Assembly (NCBI GenBank): GCA_963716925.1 | Contig: CAVQUX010000014.1 | Span: 434,001-498,000 of the forward strand | DNA: 64,000 nt | Reading direction: 5' to 3' | Source of the DNA: DAISKN01 sp963716925 | GTDB taxonomy: Bacteria; Acidobacteriota; Vicinamibacteria; Marinacidobacterales; SMYC01 | Shown: positions 43,103-52,496 of the stretch, one piece after another | How positions within the stretch are numbered: position 1 is the first letter of the stretch | Layout: the number at the start of each line of letters is the position of its first letter | Notes under the pieces: model-generated | The model's input: the letters and a program-made list of their open reading frames with translations, nothing else | What the model was told of the DNA's origin: nothing | Database searches by the model: none | Position numbers and translations under genes: made by a program

Positions 43103-43759
43103 ATGAGTACACCGACGGTCACTTACCGGGAGATTCTGGACCACCTTCCCGCTGCGAGCACGCTGACGCTGCGCAACGTCAGCTGGGAGGAGTATGAAGC
43201 TCTTCTGGAGAGTCTCGTCGACGCGAGCGGTTTCCGTGTAAGCTACGCCGACGGGACGCTTCAGATCGTGACGCTCTCTACGGAGCACGAAAGCTACTGC
43301 CGGCTGATCGAGAAGCTCGTGGACCGTTTGAGCGCCCGGCTTCGCATTCGAGTCCTCTCCTTCGGCTCTTCGACGATGAAAAAGAAGGAGCGCAGCAAGG
43401 GCGCGGAGCCCGATGCCTGCTTCTACGTGCAGTCCGCCCCGGCCATAGGAAACAGAATCCACATCGATTTCGCATCCGATCCGCCGCCCGACGTCGTCGT
43501 AGAGATCGACGTCGCGCACGACTCCGTCGCGAAATTCCGTTCGTACGCTGACCTGGGCGTTCCAGAGCTCTGGCGCTACGACGGAGAGGCGTTCTTCATC
43601 TATCGCCTGGACCGGGACAAGTATTTGGCCGTCGAGTCGAGCCTCGCCCTTCCCCAGCTCACGGCGAGCGTCCTCACCCGGTTCCTGAACCTGAGCCGGG
43701 AAAGGGATCAATACGACGTTCTCCTCGCTTTCGAGGAATGGCTCGAGAGCGTCCGATGA
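43103..43759 (+). CDS. Uma2-family protein (PD-(D/E)XK nuclease fold)
   Basis: 218 residues. The DUF820/Uma2 family has a restriction-endonuclease-like core. Visible are FRVSYADGTLQIVTLSTEHE, the Asp in GAEPDACFYV and the D/E-x-D/K region in PPDVVVEIDVAHDS, then KFRSYADLGVPELWRYDG and LALPQLTASVLTRFL. N-terminal VSWEEYEALLESL is typical. Uma2 genes are abundant in cyanobacteria and environmental bacteria and behave as mobile-like families of unknown role. It sits in the disturbed region downstream of the sigma-factor remnant. Confidence 0.88.
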   Translation: MSTPTVTYREILDHLPAASTLTLRNVSWEEYEALLESLVDASGFRVSYADGTLQIVTLSTEHESYCRLIEKLVDRLSARLRIRVLSFGSSTMKKKERSKGAEPDACFYVQSAPAIGNRIHIDFASDPPPDVVVEIDVAHDSVAKFRSYADLGVPELWRYDGEAFFIYRLDRDKYLAVESSLALPQLTASVLTRFLNLSRERDQYDVLLAFEEWLESVR

Positions 43760-43840
43760 GGTCGAAGCCCGCTACGACTACGATCAAGCGTCTGCTGGGA
43801 TGAAGTCTATGGTCAAGCCAGAGGTCGAGTTCGCGGCTGC

Positions 43841-44032
43841 GTGAGGAACGACGATTCCGACGACCTGGAACTGCGTAAGATCTACCGCCTGCTTCCGGAC
43901 GAGAAGGCCGCGAAGGACGGCTACCTGCGCATCGTGGATGAATCGGGTGAGGACTACCTTTATCCGGAGTCCTACTTCATCATTGTGAAGCTGCCGATCG
44001 AAGTGCAGGAGGCGCTCGCAGCGAGAGGTTGA
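43841..44032 (+). CDS. Small acidic conserved-type protein, 63 residues
   Basis: GTG start (MRNDDSDDLELRKIYRLLPD). The protein is acidic, with EKAAKDGYLRIVDESGEDYLY in two pieces and YFIIVKLPIEVQEAL at the end. Such short proteins with a DESGEDYLYP centre recur in environmental genomes beside Uma2 or toxin-antitoxin genes, but no function is known to me. No RBS stands out. The 80 bases between the Uma2 stop and this start hold nothing recognisable. Confidence 0.6.
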   Translation: MRNDDSDDLELRKIYRLLPDEKAAKDGYLRIVDESGEDYLYPESYFIIVKLPIEVQEALAARG

Positions 44033-44068
44033 GAAGCGGGATTCCCCTCGCGGTGCCGACCAACGTAG

Positions 44069-44890
44069 TCAGCGCTTCTTCACAATCTCCCGGGTGCGCG
44101 ACACTCTTTCGTCGAGCTCGCTCCGGAGGAGGTTGAAGTCCCAGCCGAGGTGGATGAGGCGGTAGCCTTCGGCGATCCTGAGAGCGACGTCATCGGGCGC
44201 CGCCTCGGTCGCGAGGTAGACCCCCTTCTCCTTGCACAGGGCGACGATTGCCTTGGTGTCCGCCTCCGGGAGGTGGACGGGCTCGATTGCGCCGAGGCCG
44301 GGGACGTTCACGATCTCCCGCGCGTTCTCGATCCCCTTCGCGGACTCGATCATCGCCACCACGAAGAGCTCGCCCTTCGGGTTCTGAGGCCAGGGCTCGC
44401 GGAGCTCTCTGGGGATGTTGAGCCCGCCGAGGCCTGAGGTCTCCGCCCGCCGGACCGCCGAGATCGCGAGCTCGAGCTCCGCGGCGCTCTCGACGAAGGG
44501 AATCCAGACTCCCATCGCCGGGCCGACCTTCAGCGTCTCCGCGATCTCGTAGCGCGGGTCCCATCCCGCCCGGTGGGCGAGCTTCACCAGGACCGTCGGG
44601 GCCTCGCGAGGCTCTGTCCGATAACGCCGGCTGAAGTCCTGGATCTCGAGGAGGAACCCGCGCAGCGTCGGGAAATCGTAGACCTCGTGCTCGACGTCGG
44701 CCACGATGAAGTCGACGTCGCTGGTCGCGAGCACTTTCGAGATGCGGGGCGCCGCGGTGGCGCCGGTCCATACTCCGACCGCGGGGGCTCCGGTCTCGAG
44801 TATCGAGATCAAGCGGTTGACCCGAGTCTGGGCCTCGCTGCCTGTCGCGAAAAGCAGCGTGGCGGAAAGCGTGACTGCATGCAATCTCAT
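44069..44890 (-). CDS. HpcH/HpaI-family aldolase with signal peptide
   Basis: 273 residues from the ATG at 44890, preceded by GGAGGGG. HpcH/HpaI (class II pyruvate aldolase, citE-like) fold: GAPAVGVWTG, VDFIVADVEHEVYDF, the metal Glu in FVVAMIESAKGIENAREIV, and IHLGWDFNLLRSELDERV. Cytoplasmic relatives cleave 2-keto-4-hydroxy acids to pyruvate. The N-terminus MRLHAVTLSATLLFATGSEAQ looks like a cleavable signal peptide, which is unusual because a pyruvate aldolase would have little substrate in the periplasm. It is divergent from the aminotransferase by only 24 bases. Confidence 0.85.
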   Translation of the reverse strand: MRLHAVTLSATLLFATGSEAQTRVNRLISILETGAPAVGVWTGATAAPRISKVLATSDVDFIVADVEHEVYDFPTLRGFLLEIQDFSRRYRTEPREAPTVLVKLAHRAGWDPRYEIAETLKVGPAMGVWIPFVESAAELELAISAVRRAETSGLGGLNIPRELREPWPQNPKGELFVVAMIESAKGIENAREIVNVPGLGAIEPVHLPEADTKAIVALCKEKGVYLATEAAPDDVALRIAEGYRLIHLGWDFNLLRSELDERVSRTREIVKKR

Positions 44891-44914
44891 GGTCCCCTCC
44901 GGCCGTGCTAGTTT

Positions 44915-46262
44915 ATGCCAGCTATGTCGGAGCGGCGCTTCCCTGAGACTCCAGTGTTCTACCGGGATCTGGGAAAGGTGTTCCCTACCGCGGTCCGCGG
45001 AGAGGGGATCTACCTCTTCGATTCCTCGGGAAAGCGCTACCTCGACGCCTGCGGCGGGGCTCTGGTCGTGAGCCTCGGCCACGGCCGGAAGGACCTCGCG
45101 CGCGCCATGGCGGAGCAGGCGGAGAAAGTCGCTTACGTCCACGGGACTCAGTTCACGACCGACGCCATCGAGGAGTGGGCCGAGGGTCTCGCGCGACTTC
45201 TCCCCCGGGAGCTCTCGAAGCTCTATCTCGTCCCGGGCGGGAGCGAAGCGACGGAGACTGCGATCAAGCTCGCGAGGCAGTACCACCTCGCTAGAGGAAA
45301 GGACTCCAAGTTCCGGACGCTCGCGGTGCGCCCGAGCTATCACGGGGGGACGCTCGGCGCGCTCTCGGTCACCGGCCGGGAGGCGCTCCGGAAACCTTAC
45401 CTTCCTCTTCTTTCGAACCATCATCACGCCCCGGCGCCCTACTGCTATCGCTGTCCCCTGGAGAAAAGCCATCCCGACTGCGGGGTCGCCTGCGCCGACG
45501 CGCTCGACAATCTCATCCAGGAAGTCGGCCCGGAGACGGTTTCGGCGTTCTTCATCGAGTCCGTGGGAGGCGCGGCGACCGGAGCGAACGTCCCCCCTTC
45601 CGACTACCTCCCGCGGGTCCGCGAGATCTGCGATCGGCACGACGTCCTCCTCGTCGTCGACGAGGTCCTGGTCGGCTACGGGCGCACGGGGACGTTTCTC
45701 GCCTGCGGGCCTTCGGGGGTCGTTCCCGATATCTTGCTCCTGGGAAAAGGGCATCACCTCGGGCGCGGTTCCCGGAGGGGCGGTCGCGGTGCGGGAAGAC
45801 ATCGCCCGAACCCTGAAAGAGAAGCTCGGTAGCTTCACCCACGGGTTCACGTTCTCCCACCATCCGGTCGTGGCCGCCGTCGCCCGGGAAGTGCTCGCGA
45901 TCCTCGAGCGCGAGGATCTCGTGGCCCGCGTGGCCCGGCTCGAGCGGCCGTTCTTCGCCGCCCTCGAAAGACTGAAGCGGTTCGACTTCGTGGGGGACGT
46001 CCGCGGCCGCGGCCTCCTCGCGGGAGTCGAGCTCGTGCGCGACAAGGGAACGAAGGAGCCCTTTCCCCGGTCGAGGAAGCTCGTCGAGGAGGTCGCCTCC
46101 CGGGCGTTCGCGAAGGGGCTCATCATTTATTATGGGACGGGCATGGCGAACGGCGTCGACGGCGACACCGTGGTGCTGGGCCCGCCCTTCGTCATCGAGG
46201 AGCGGGAGCTCGACGACGTCGTCTCCCTTCTCGAAGAGACTTTCTCGGAGCTCAACCCATGA
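44915..46262 (+). CDS. Class III PLP aminotransferase, frameshifted
   Basis: Acetylornithine/GABA-type aminotransferase, about 448 residues. Frame 1 (ATG at 44915, or 44924) holds YLDACGGALVVSLGHG, GGSEATETAIKLARQYH, SYHGGTLGALSVTG and LLVVDEVLVGYGRTG. At GGAAAAGGGCATC (about 45743-45755) an extra base shifts the frame exactly at the PLP-lysine motif, which would read LLGKGITSGAVP. The second frame continues REDIARTLKEKLGSFTHGFTF and FVGDVRGRGLLAGVEL to the end, overlapping the next gene by ATGA. All other parts are conserved. No substrate can be assigned; context suggests an omega-amino acid. Confidence 0.82.
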
Positions 46263-47596
46263 CCACCCTCACTGCACCGTCGATCCTGACCAAGCTTCCC
46301 GGGCCGAAGGCGAAAGCGCTCATCGAGAAGGACGAGCGCTTCGTCTCCCAGCACTTCAAGAAAGACTATCCCCTGGTGGTCGAGGAGGCCTCGGGGATGG
46401 TGGTGACCGACCCCGACGGGAACCGCTTCCTCGACTTCGCCGCGGGCATCGCCGTCTGCTCGACGGGCCATTGCCATCCGCGGGTCGTCGCCGCCATCCG
46501 CGAGCAGGCGGGAAAGCTCCTCCACATGTGTCCGACGGACTTCTACACCCGGCCGGTCGCGGAGCTCGCGGAGAGGCTCGCGCAGGTGGCGCCCGTCCGG
46601 AGTGGCGGAGGCAGCCCACGGGTCTTCTTCACCAATTCCGGGGCGGAAGCGGTCGAGACCTCGATCAAGCTCGCGCGGCTCCGGACCAAGCGGCAGAAGA
46701 TCGTCGCGTTCTTCGGGGCATTTCATGGAAGAACGATGGGCGCGGTGTCCCTCACCGCGAGCAAGGCGGTGCAGAGGAAGGGCTACGGTCCCATGCTCCC
46801 CGAGGTGCACCACACGTACTACGCGCAGTGCTATCGATGTCCTGTGGGCAAGGCGCCCGAGACCTGCGACGTCGAATGCCTCGACCACCTGGAGAAGACG
46901 CTTTTCAAGAGCATCGCCCCGCCGGAAGAGATCGCGGCCATCATCGTGGAGCCGGTCCAGGGGGAGGGCGGCTACTTCGTCCCCAAGAAGGAATTCCTCA
47001 CGAAGCTTCGAGCCCTCGCCGACGAGCACGGGATCCTCCTCATCGCCGACGAGGTCCAGGCGGGGATGGGGCGCACCGGGAAGCTCTTCGCCTCCGAGCA
47101 TTTCGATCTCCACCCCGACATCATCGTCCTCGCGAAGGGCATCGCCTCGGGGATGCCCCTCGCGGCGATCGTCGCCGGCGACAAGCTCCTTCAATGGAGC
47201 TCGGGCGGCCATGGAAGCACCTATGGCGGAAACGCCGTCTCCTGCGCTGCCGCGCTCGCCACTCTCGATCTTCTTCAAGAAGGGCTCACCGCGAACGCCG
47301 CGAAGGTGGGGGCGCACCTCCTCGGACGTCTCCAGGAGCTGAAGGCGAAGCACCGGGTCATCGGCGACGCACGCGGGCTCGGTCTCATGCTGGCGATCGA
47401 CCTCGTGAAGGACCGCGAGACCCGCGCCCCGGCGAAAGAGCTCGTGGATCCGATCCTCAAGGCCGCGTTCGAGCGGGGTCTGCTTCTGCTCGGCTGCGGG
47501 GAAAGCTCGATCCGGCTCGCGCCTCCGCTCATCGTCACCGAGGAGGAAGCGGACGTGGCGGTCCGCATCCTGGACGAGGCGCTCTCCTCCCTATGA
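46259..47596 (+). CDS. Class III aminotransferase, 4-aminobutyrate-aminotransferase-like
   Basis: 445 residues, PLP-dependent. Motifs are DGNRFLDFAAGIAVCSTGHCHP, FFTNSGAEAVETSIKLAR, FFGAFHGRTMGAVSLTASK, ILLIADEVQAGMGRTGK with the PLP-ring Asp, and the PLP-lysine in VLAKGIASGMPLAA. The overall pattern is closest to GabT-like omega-amino acid transaminases. Together with the gene before, it could give two successive or alternative transaminations before the CoA-transferase. ATGA overlap on both sides implies one transcript. Confidence 0.9.
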   Translation: MTTLTAPSILTKLPGPKAKALIEKDERFVSQHFKKDYPLVVEEASGMVVTDPDGNRFLDFAAGIAVCSTGHCHPRVVAAIREQAGKLLHMCPTDFYTRPVAELAERLAQVAPVRSGGGSPRVFFTNSGAEAVETSIKLARLRTKRQKIVAFFGAFHGRTMGAVSLTASKAVQRKGYGPMLPEVHHTYYAQCYRCPVGKAPETCDVECLDHLEKTLFKSIAPPEEIAAIIVEPVQGEGGYFVPKKEFLTKLRALADEHGILLIADEVQAGMGRTGKLFASEHFDLHPDIIVLAKGIASGMPLAAIVAGDKLLQWSSGGHGSTYGGNAVSCAAALATLDLLQEGLTANAAKVGAHLLGRLQELKAKHRVIGDARGLGLMLAIDLVKDRETRAPAKELVDPILKAAFERGLLLLGCGESSIRLAPPLIVTEEEADVAVRILDEALSSL

Positions 47597-48504
47597 GCTC
47601 GTCGAAAGTCACGACGATGCGCGATGCCGTCGCGCGCCTCGTGAGAGACGGCGACTCGGTGCTTGCGGAAGGCTTCACCCACCTCATCCCCTTCGCCGCG
47701 GGCCACGAGATCATCCGGCAGAGGAAGAAAGACCTCACGCTCTGCCGGCTCACGCCGGACCTGATCTACGACCAGATGGTGGGCGCGGGAGTCGCGAAGA
47801 AGCTCGTCTTCAGCTGGGCGGGGAACGCCGGCGTCGGGTCGCTGCACGCGATCCGCCGGGCGGTGGAGAAAGGGGGGCTCGAGATCGAGGAGTACTCCCA
47901 CTTCGGCCTCGCGACGCGGATCAAAGCGGGGGCCTCGGGGCTTCCCTTTCTTCCGCTTCGCACCTACCACGGAACGGATCTCCCGAAAGTCAACCCGAGG
48001 ATTAAGCCCCTCTCGTGCCCCTTCACCGGCGAGGCGCTCTACGCCGTTCCCGCGCTCAACCCCGACGTCGCCATCCTCCACGCCCAACGCGCCGACGTCT
48101 CGGGCAACACCCAGGTGTGGGGCCTGACCGGAGTGCAGAAGGAAGCGGCCTTCGCGGCGAAGAAAGTCATCGTGTCGGTGGAGGAGATCGTCGACGAAGA
48201 CGTGATCCGGGCCGACCCCAACCGCACCATGATCCCGGGGCTCATCGTCGACGCGGTGGTCGAGGAGCCCTACGGCGCGCATCCGAGCTTCGCCCAGGGG
48301 TACTACGATCGCGACAACGACTTCTATGTCGGCTGGGAGGAGATCGGGCGGAGCGAAGAGAATCTGAAGGCGTACCTCGACGAGTGGGTCTACGGAGTCG
48401 AGGGACGGAAGGAGTACGTCGAGAAGCTGGGCTCGTCCGTGAAGGAGCGCCTCGCGCCCGAGCCCCTCTATTCCAGCGCGGTGAACTATGGCCTCTACCG
48501 CTGA
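47593..48504 (+). CDS. CoA-transferase subunit A (glutaconate CoA-transferase-like)
   Basis: 303 residues, family I CoA-transferase alpha subunit. Typical are DGDSVLAEGFTHLIPFAAGHEIIRQ, LTLCRLTPDLIYDQMVGAG, SWAGNAGVGSLHAI and NPDVAILHAQRADVSGNTQVWG. It resembles GctA and the A subunits found in steroid or aromatic catabolism. It pairs with the next gene, with which it overlaps by 17 bases. No catalytic Glu is expected in this subunit. The exact acyl acceptor cannot be told from sequence. Confidence 0.9.
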   Translation: MSSSKVTTMRDAVARLVRDGDSVLAEGFTHLIPFAAGHEIIRQRKKDLTLCRLTPDLIYDQMVGAGVAKKLVFSWAGNAGVGSLHAIRRAVEKGGLEIEEYSHFGLATRIKAGASGLPFLPLRTYHGTDLPKVNPRIKPLSCPFTGEALYAVPALNPDVAILHAQRADVSGNTQVWGLTGVQKEAAFAAKKVIVSVEEIVDEDVIRADPNRTMIPGLIVDAVVEEPYGAHPSFAQGYYDRDNDFYVGWEEIGRSEENLKAYLDEWVYGVEGRKEYVEKLGSSVKERLAPEPLYSSAVNYGLYR

Positions 48505-49273
48505 GCCCGGCGAGCCCACCCGGGCCGAGCTCATGGCGTTCACCGCCGCCCGCGAGGTCGCGGACGGCGACGTGGTCTTCGTCGGAGTGGGGCTTCCCAA
48601 CCTTGCGGTGAACCTCGCTCTAAGGCTCCACGCCCCGGGGGCGCAGCTGGTGTACGAAGCGGGCGTCTACGGCGCTCGACCGTCGCGGCTTCCGCTCTCC
48701 GTGGGAGACCCCTGCCTCGTGAGCGGGGCGCTCCAGGTCATGCCGATGAACGAGTGCTTCCTCTACTTCCTCCAGGGAGGGCGCATCGACGTCGGATTCC
48801 TCGGCGCGGCCCAGATCGATCGCTTCGGGAACCTCAACACCACCGTCGTCGGCTCCGACTATCACCACCCGAAAGTCCGCCTCCCGGGCTCGGGAGGGGC
48901 GGCGGAAATATCCTGGCTCGCGAAGAAGACGGTGATCCTCCTTCCCCAGAAGCGGAACAAGTTTCCCGAGAAGCTCGATTTCCGAACCAGCGTCGGCCAT
49001 CTCGACGGCGGCCGCTCGCGGGAAGAGCTCGGAGCTCCCGGAAAAGGTCCGGAGCGCGTCATCACCAACCTCGGCGTCTACGGCTTCGACCCGGAGAGCC
49101 GCGAGATGGTCCTCGAAGCGGTTCATCCCGGTGTCAGCGTCGACGAGGTGCGATCGGAAGTGAGCTGGCCGCTTCGGGTGAAAGAGCCTCTTTTGACCAC
49201 GACCCTCCCTGATGCCACCGTTCTCTCGCTCCTTCGCGAGGAGCTCGATCCGAAAGGGATCTATCTCGGATGA
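48488..49273 (+). CDS. CoA-transferase subunit B (glutaconate CoA-transferase-like)
   Basis: 261 residues, beta subunit. The catalytic Glu is E57 in LVYEAGVYGARP, at the position of the GctB active-site Glu. Other parts are DVVFVGVGLPNLAVNLAL, FLQGGRIDVGFLGAAQIDRFGNLNT and PGSGGAAEISWLAKKT. It forms an alpha-beta transferase with the preceding gene, moving CoA from a donor acyl-CoA to an organic acid, possibly one produced by the upstream aminotransferases. ATGA overlap follows. Confidence 0.9.
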   Translation: MASTAEPGEPTRAELMAFTAAREVADGDVVFVGVGLPNLAVNLALRLHAPGAQLVYEAGVYGARPSRLPLSVGDPCLVSGALQVMPMNECFLYFLQGGRIDVGFLGAAQIDRFGNLNTTVVGSDYHHPKVRLPGSGGAAEISWLAKKTVILLPQKRNKFPEKLDFRTSVGHLDGGRSREELGAPGKGPERVITNLGVYGFDPESREMVLEAVHPGVSVDEVRSEVSWPLRVKEPLLTTTLPDATVLSLLREELDPKGIYLG

Positions 49274-50370
49274 AAGACGACTCGAACCTCCGCATCCCCG
49301 GACCCACTCCCATGCCGCCGGAGGTGAGAGAGGCCCTCTCGCGCCAGATGTCGAACTACCGCGGCCAGGAGATGAAGGTCCTCGTTTCCGGCCTCTACGA
49401 AAAGTTTTCCCGGTACCTCGACACGGCGCACGAGATCTTCCTCCTCACCGCGAGCGGAACGGGTGGGCTCGAGGCCGCGGCCGCGAACCTCCTGAGTCCG
49501 GGCGACCGCGTCCTCGGCGTCTCCGCGGGAGTCTTCGGAGAAAGGTTCTGCGCGATTGCGTCGGAGCTCGGAGCGGACCTGAAACGGTTTTCCGTCGAGT
49601 GGGGGAAGTCGCCCGACCCTGACGAGCTGCGCGAGGCGATCCGGAGGGAGAAGGATCTGAAAGCGGTTTTTCTCACGCAGAACGAGACGTCGACCGGGGT
49701 CGCGCTTCCCATCGAGGACCTCGCGAAGGTGGTGAAGGACGAGACGGAGGCGCTCCTGCTGGTGGACGCGATCTCGAGTCTCGGTGCGATGCCGCTTCCG
49801 ATGGATCGCCTGGGGGTGGACCTGGTGATCACGGGCTCGCAGAAATCCTGGGGCGTTCCCCCGGGGATGTCGATGCTTTTTTTCGGGGCTCGCGCGCTCG
49901 ACGCGATGGAGCGGTCGAAGACGCCTCGGTTCTACCTCGATCTCCGCCGGTACCGAAAAGCCAAGGACAAGGGGAACTTTCCCTTCACTCCTTCCATCTC
50001 GATTCTCTACGCTCTCGACGTCGCCCTCGACCTTCTATTGAAGGAAGGTGCTTCCAACGTGCATGCGCGCCACCAGAGAGTCGCCGGCATGGTGCAGCGG
50101 GAGACGAAGGCGCTCGGCCTCGAGCTCTTCGCCGACCCGCGGTTCCTCTCCCCCACGGTCACCGCGATTCGCCTTCCCTCCGGGGTCGACGAGCCCGCCC
50201 TCATGGAACGGCTCCGCACGAAGCACCGGACGGTCCTCGCCCGCGGCCAGGAGCGCCTCATGGGGCAGATCGTCCGGGTCGGACACCTCGGCTTCGTCGA
50301 GGAGCCCGAGATGCGGAGCGCCGTCGCCGCCCTCGGAACCGCTTTGAGAGAGATGGGCCTCCCCGTGTGA
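49270..50370 (+). CDS. Class V aminotransferase (serine/alanine-glyoxylate type)
   Basis: 366 residues, PLP fold type I. It starts MKDDSNLRIPGPTPMPPEV, the typical AGXT/SGAT opening, followed by LLTASGTGGLEAAAANLLSPGD, FLTQNETSTGVALPIEDL and LLLVDAISSLGAMPLP with the PLP Asp. The PLP-Lys is in ITGSQKSWGVPPGMSM. It likely transaminates serine, alanine or a related amino acid with glyoxylate or pyruvate. It is co-transcribed with the CoA-transferase before and the MATE gene after. Confidence 0.92.
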   Translation: MKDDSNLRIPGPTPMPPEVREALSRQMSNYRGQEMKVLVSGLYEKFSRYLDTAHEIFLLTASGTGGLEAAAANLLSPGDRVLGVSAGVFGERFCAIASELGADLKRFSVEWGKSPDPDELREAIRREKDLKAVFLTQNETSTGVALPIEDLAKVVKDETEALLLVDAISSLGAMPLPMDRLGVDLVITGSQKSWGVPPGMSMLFFGARALDAMERSKTPRFYLDLRRYRKAKDKGNFPFTPSISILYALDVALDLLLKEGASNVHARHQRVAGMVQRETKALGLELFADPRFLSPTVTAIRLPSGVDEPALMERLRTKHRTVLARGQERLMGQIVRVGHLGFVEEPEMRSAVAALGTALREMGLPV

Positions 50371-51708
50371 CGCTCGCCGGTCTCGCGGCCGAGTGGAGGC
50401 CCATGCTCCGCCTGGCCATCCCGGTCGTGATCGCGGAGCTCGGTTGGACGGCGATGTCCACCGTCGACACCATCATGGTCGGCCGCCTGGGAGCCGAGGC
50501 CATCGGCGCGGTCGCCCTCGGCTCGGCCATCTTTCTCGGGGTCACTATCTTCGGCATGGGGCTTCTCCTCGGCCTCGATACCGTGATCTCCCAGGCCTAC
50601 GGCGCGGGGAAGCTCCACGACTGCCATCGCTCCCTCGTCCACGGGATCTACCTCGCCCTCTTCCTGACGCTGCCTCTGACTTTGGTTCTTCACGGGCTCG
50701 TGCGGCTCCTCCCGAGTTTCGGGATCGAGCCCAGGGTGCTCGAGCTCACGCTTCCCTACATGAGACCGGTCATCTGGAGCCTCCTCCCGCTTCTTCTCTA
50801 CGCCGCCTCGCGCCGCTATCTCCAGGCTACCGGGCACGAGAGAGTGGTGATGACGGCACTCCTCTCCGCCAACGTCCTGAACGCCTTCGTGAACTGGACG
50901 CTCATCTTCGGGAAACTCGGACTCCCTCGGTTGGGTGTGGGTGGCGCTGCCTGGGCGACGTTTCTCTCCCGGGTGTTCATGGCGGGATTCCTCCTCGTCG
51001 CCGTCGTCTACTACGATCGGCGCGGGCCGAGGGCGCTCTTTCCGCTGCCGCTCGGAGTCGAATGGGGGAGGGTCAAGAGACTCCTGGATCTCGGGATCCC
51101 CGCGGCGCTCCAGATCACGCTCGAGGTCGCGCTCTTCAGCGTGGCGACCGCGCTCGCGGCGCGCCTCGACGCCGCGTCCCTGGCGGCCCACCAGATTGCG
51201 ATCACCGTGGCTTCCACCACCTTCATGGTCCCCTACGGGGTCGCCTCCGCGGCCGCGGTACGCGTCGGGACAGGCGGTGGGCCGGCGGGATCCCGACGGC
51301 GTCGTACGAGCGGGTGGATGGCGATCGTTCTCGGTGTCGGATTCATGGGGACGGCGGCGCTCGCGCTCTGGCTCGTTCCCCGGTCCGATCATCTCTTTCT
51401 TCACCACGGACGCGTCGGTGCTGGTCGTGGGCGTATCGCTCCTGTCCGTCGCCGCGCTCTTCCAGCTCTTCGACGGCCTCCAGGTCGTCACCATCGGAGT
51501 CCTGAGAGGGCTCGGCGACACGCGCACCCCGATGGTCGCGGCGCTCATCGGCTACTGGGTGCTCGCGCTGCCCGCGGGCTGGGCTCTCGCGTTCCCGTTC
51601 GGGTACGGCGTCCGCGGCCTCTGGTTCGGGATGCTTCTGGGGCTCTTCGCCGTCGGCGTCTCGCTTCTCGGAGTCTGGGTGCGGCGCCTCCGCACCAGGA
51701 CCATCTGA
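50367..51708 (+). CDS. MATE-family efflux transporter, frameshifted
   Basis: Multidrug/toxin extrusion type, about twelve helices. Intact part: LRLAIPVVIAELGWTAMSTVDTIMVGRLGAEAIGAV in two pieces, GMGLLLGLDTVISQAYGAG, MPVIWSL-like helices and AAHQIAITVASTTFMVPYGVASAAAVRVG. After VRVG three frame changes (about 51267-51269 GGG; about 51311-51320; 51378-51381 CCCC) separate the rest, which still reads GPIISFFTTDASVLVVG and FQLFDGLQVVTIGVLRGLG to the stop at 51708. Start GTG at 50367 overlaps the aminotransferase. It is Na+- or H+-coupled by family; substrate unknown. Confidence 0.85.
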
Positions 51709-51710
51709 AG

Positions 51711-52496
51711 CTAGCGCGTTCCCGAGTAGCCGTCGGCTTCGAGCTCGTGGAGGCGCCCGTCGTGGTCGGGCCATCCGGCAAGAAGCGCCGGAACTCCCGA
51801 CGCGAACACCAGCCAGTTGAAGCGAAGCGGCCCGTAGTGCCAGTCGTGGATCGCGGAGCCGCGCTCCGCTTGCAGGCTGTGCACGAGCTCGTGGCCCCAG
51901 ATGCGCTCTTCGTCGAGACGCCTGGCGTCGAGCCATACGACGCCGGGAACGTAGTAGCCGAGCAGGCCCGGCGGCGGGCCCTGGTTCTGGAACACCAGGC
52001 TTCCGGAGAGAAGCGTCCGCTTCGCGTCGAACTTGTACGGGTCGCCCGACGCGAGGTAGTACGCCGAGAAGGCGGCGTTGATCGCGTCGATTTCGACCTT
52101 CGGCTTTCCGTTCCACTCGAAGTGGACGAACGAGTGCGTGATCTCCCAGTGAGTGAGGAGCGATCGATCGAAGACGGGAAGTCCATCGACGGATCGCCTC
52201 GTGGTGAGCGATCCTTTCTGGGCCAGGGCTTTGCCCGCGAGGGCCCACTCCGGGTTGTTGCCGGCGATGCAGTATCCCGCGTGGGACAGGCCTCCCGCGA
52301 GCGCGCCGGACTTCAGCGCCTCTTTGATCGCTCGACCCGGAGGCTCATGGTGAATGAGCTTCGCGACGAAGCTCACCGTGGTATGAAACGCGACTTGTCC
52401 GGCGATGAGCTTGGGATCGTTCCATTGGGCTTCCGCCGCGGCGACCGGCGCGAAGAGCGAAACGACGAGCGCGACGACTCCGAAACGTTTTCCCAT
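51711..52496 (-). CDS. Exported HExxH metalloprotease-like protein
   Basis: 261 residues with a signal peptide MGKRFGVVALVVSLFAPVAAAEAQ. The zinc-binding motif is H202-E203-L-V-H206 in RIWGHELVHSLQAERG, and the near-C-terminal HELEADGYSG could supply a third ligand (Glu251 or Glu253), resembling M48-like or gluzincin arrangements. The first two thirds (residues 25-200) is an uncharacterised region with possible hydrophobic helices (AFHTTVSFVAKLIHH, ALAGGLSHAGYCIAG). It is convergent with MATE, 2 bases apart. Protease activity is inferred only from the motif. Confidence 0.72.
   Translation of the reverse strand: MGKRFGVVALVVSLFAPVAAAEAQWNDPKLIAGQVAFHTTVSFVAKLIHHEPPGRAIKEALKSGALAGGLSHAGYCIAGNNPEWALAGKALAQKGSLTTRRSVDGLPVFDRSLLTHWEITHSFVHFEWNGKPKVEIDAINAAFSAYYLASGDPYKFDAKRTLLSGSLVFQNQGPPPGLLGYYVPGVVWLDARRLDEERIWGHELVHSLQAERGSAIHDWHYGPLRFNWLVFASGVPALLAGWPDHDGRLHELEADGYSGTR

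Noticed and set aside
44891..46126. N-terminal extension of the aldolase gene to 46126
   Set aside because: Antisense to the aminotransferase; signal peptide and GGAGGGG fix the start at 44890.
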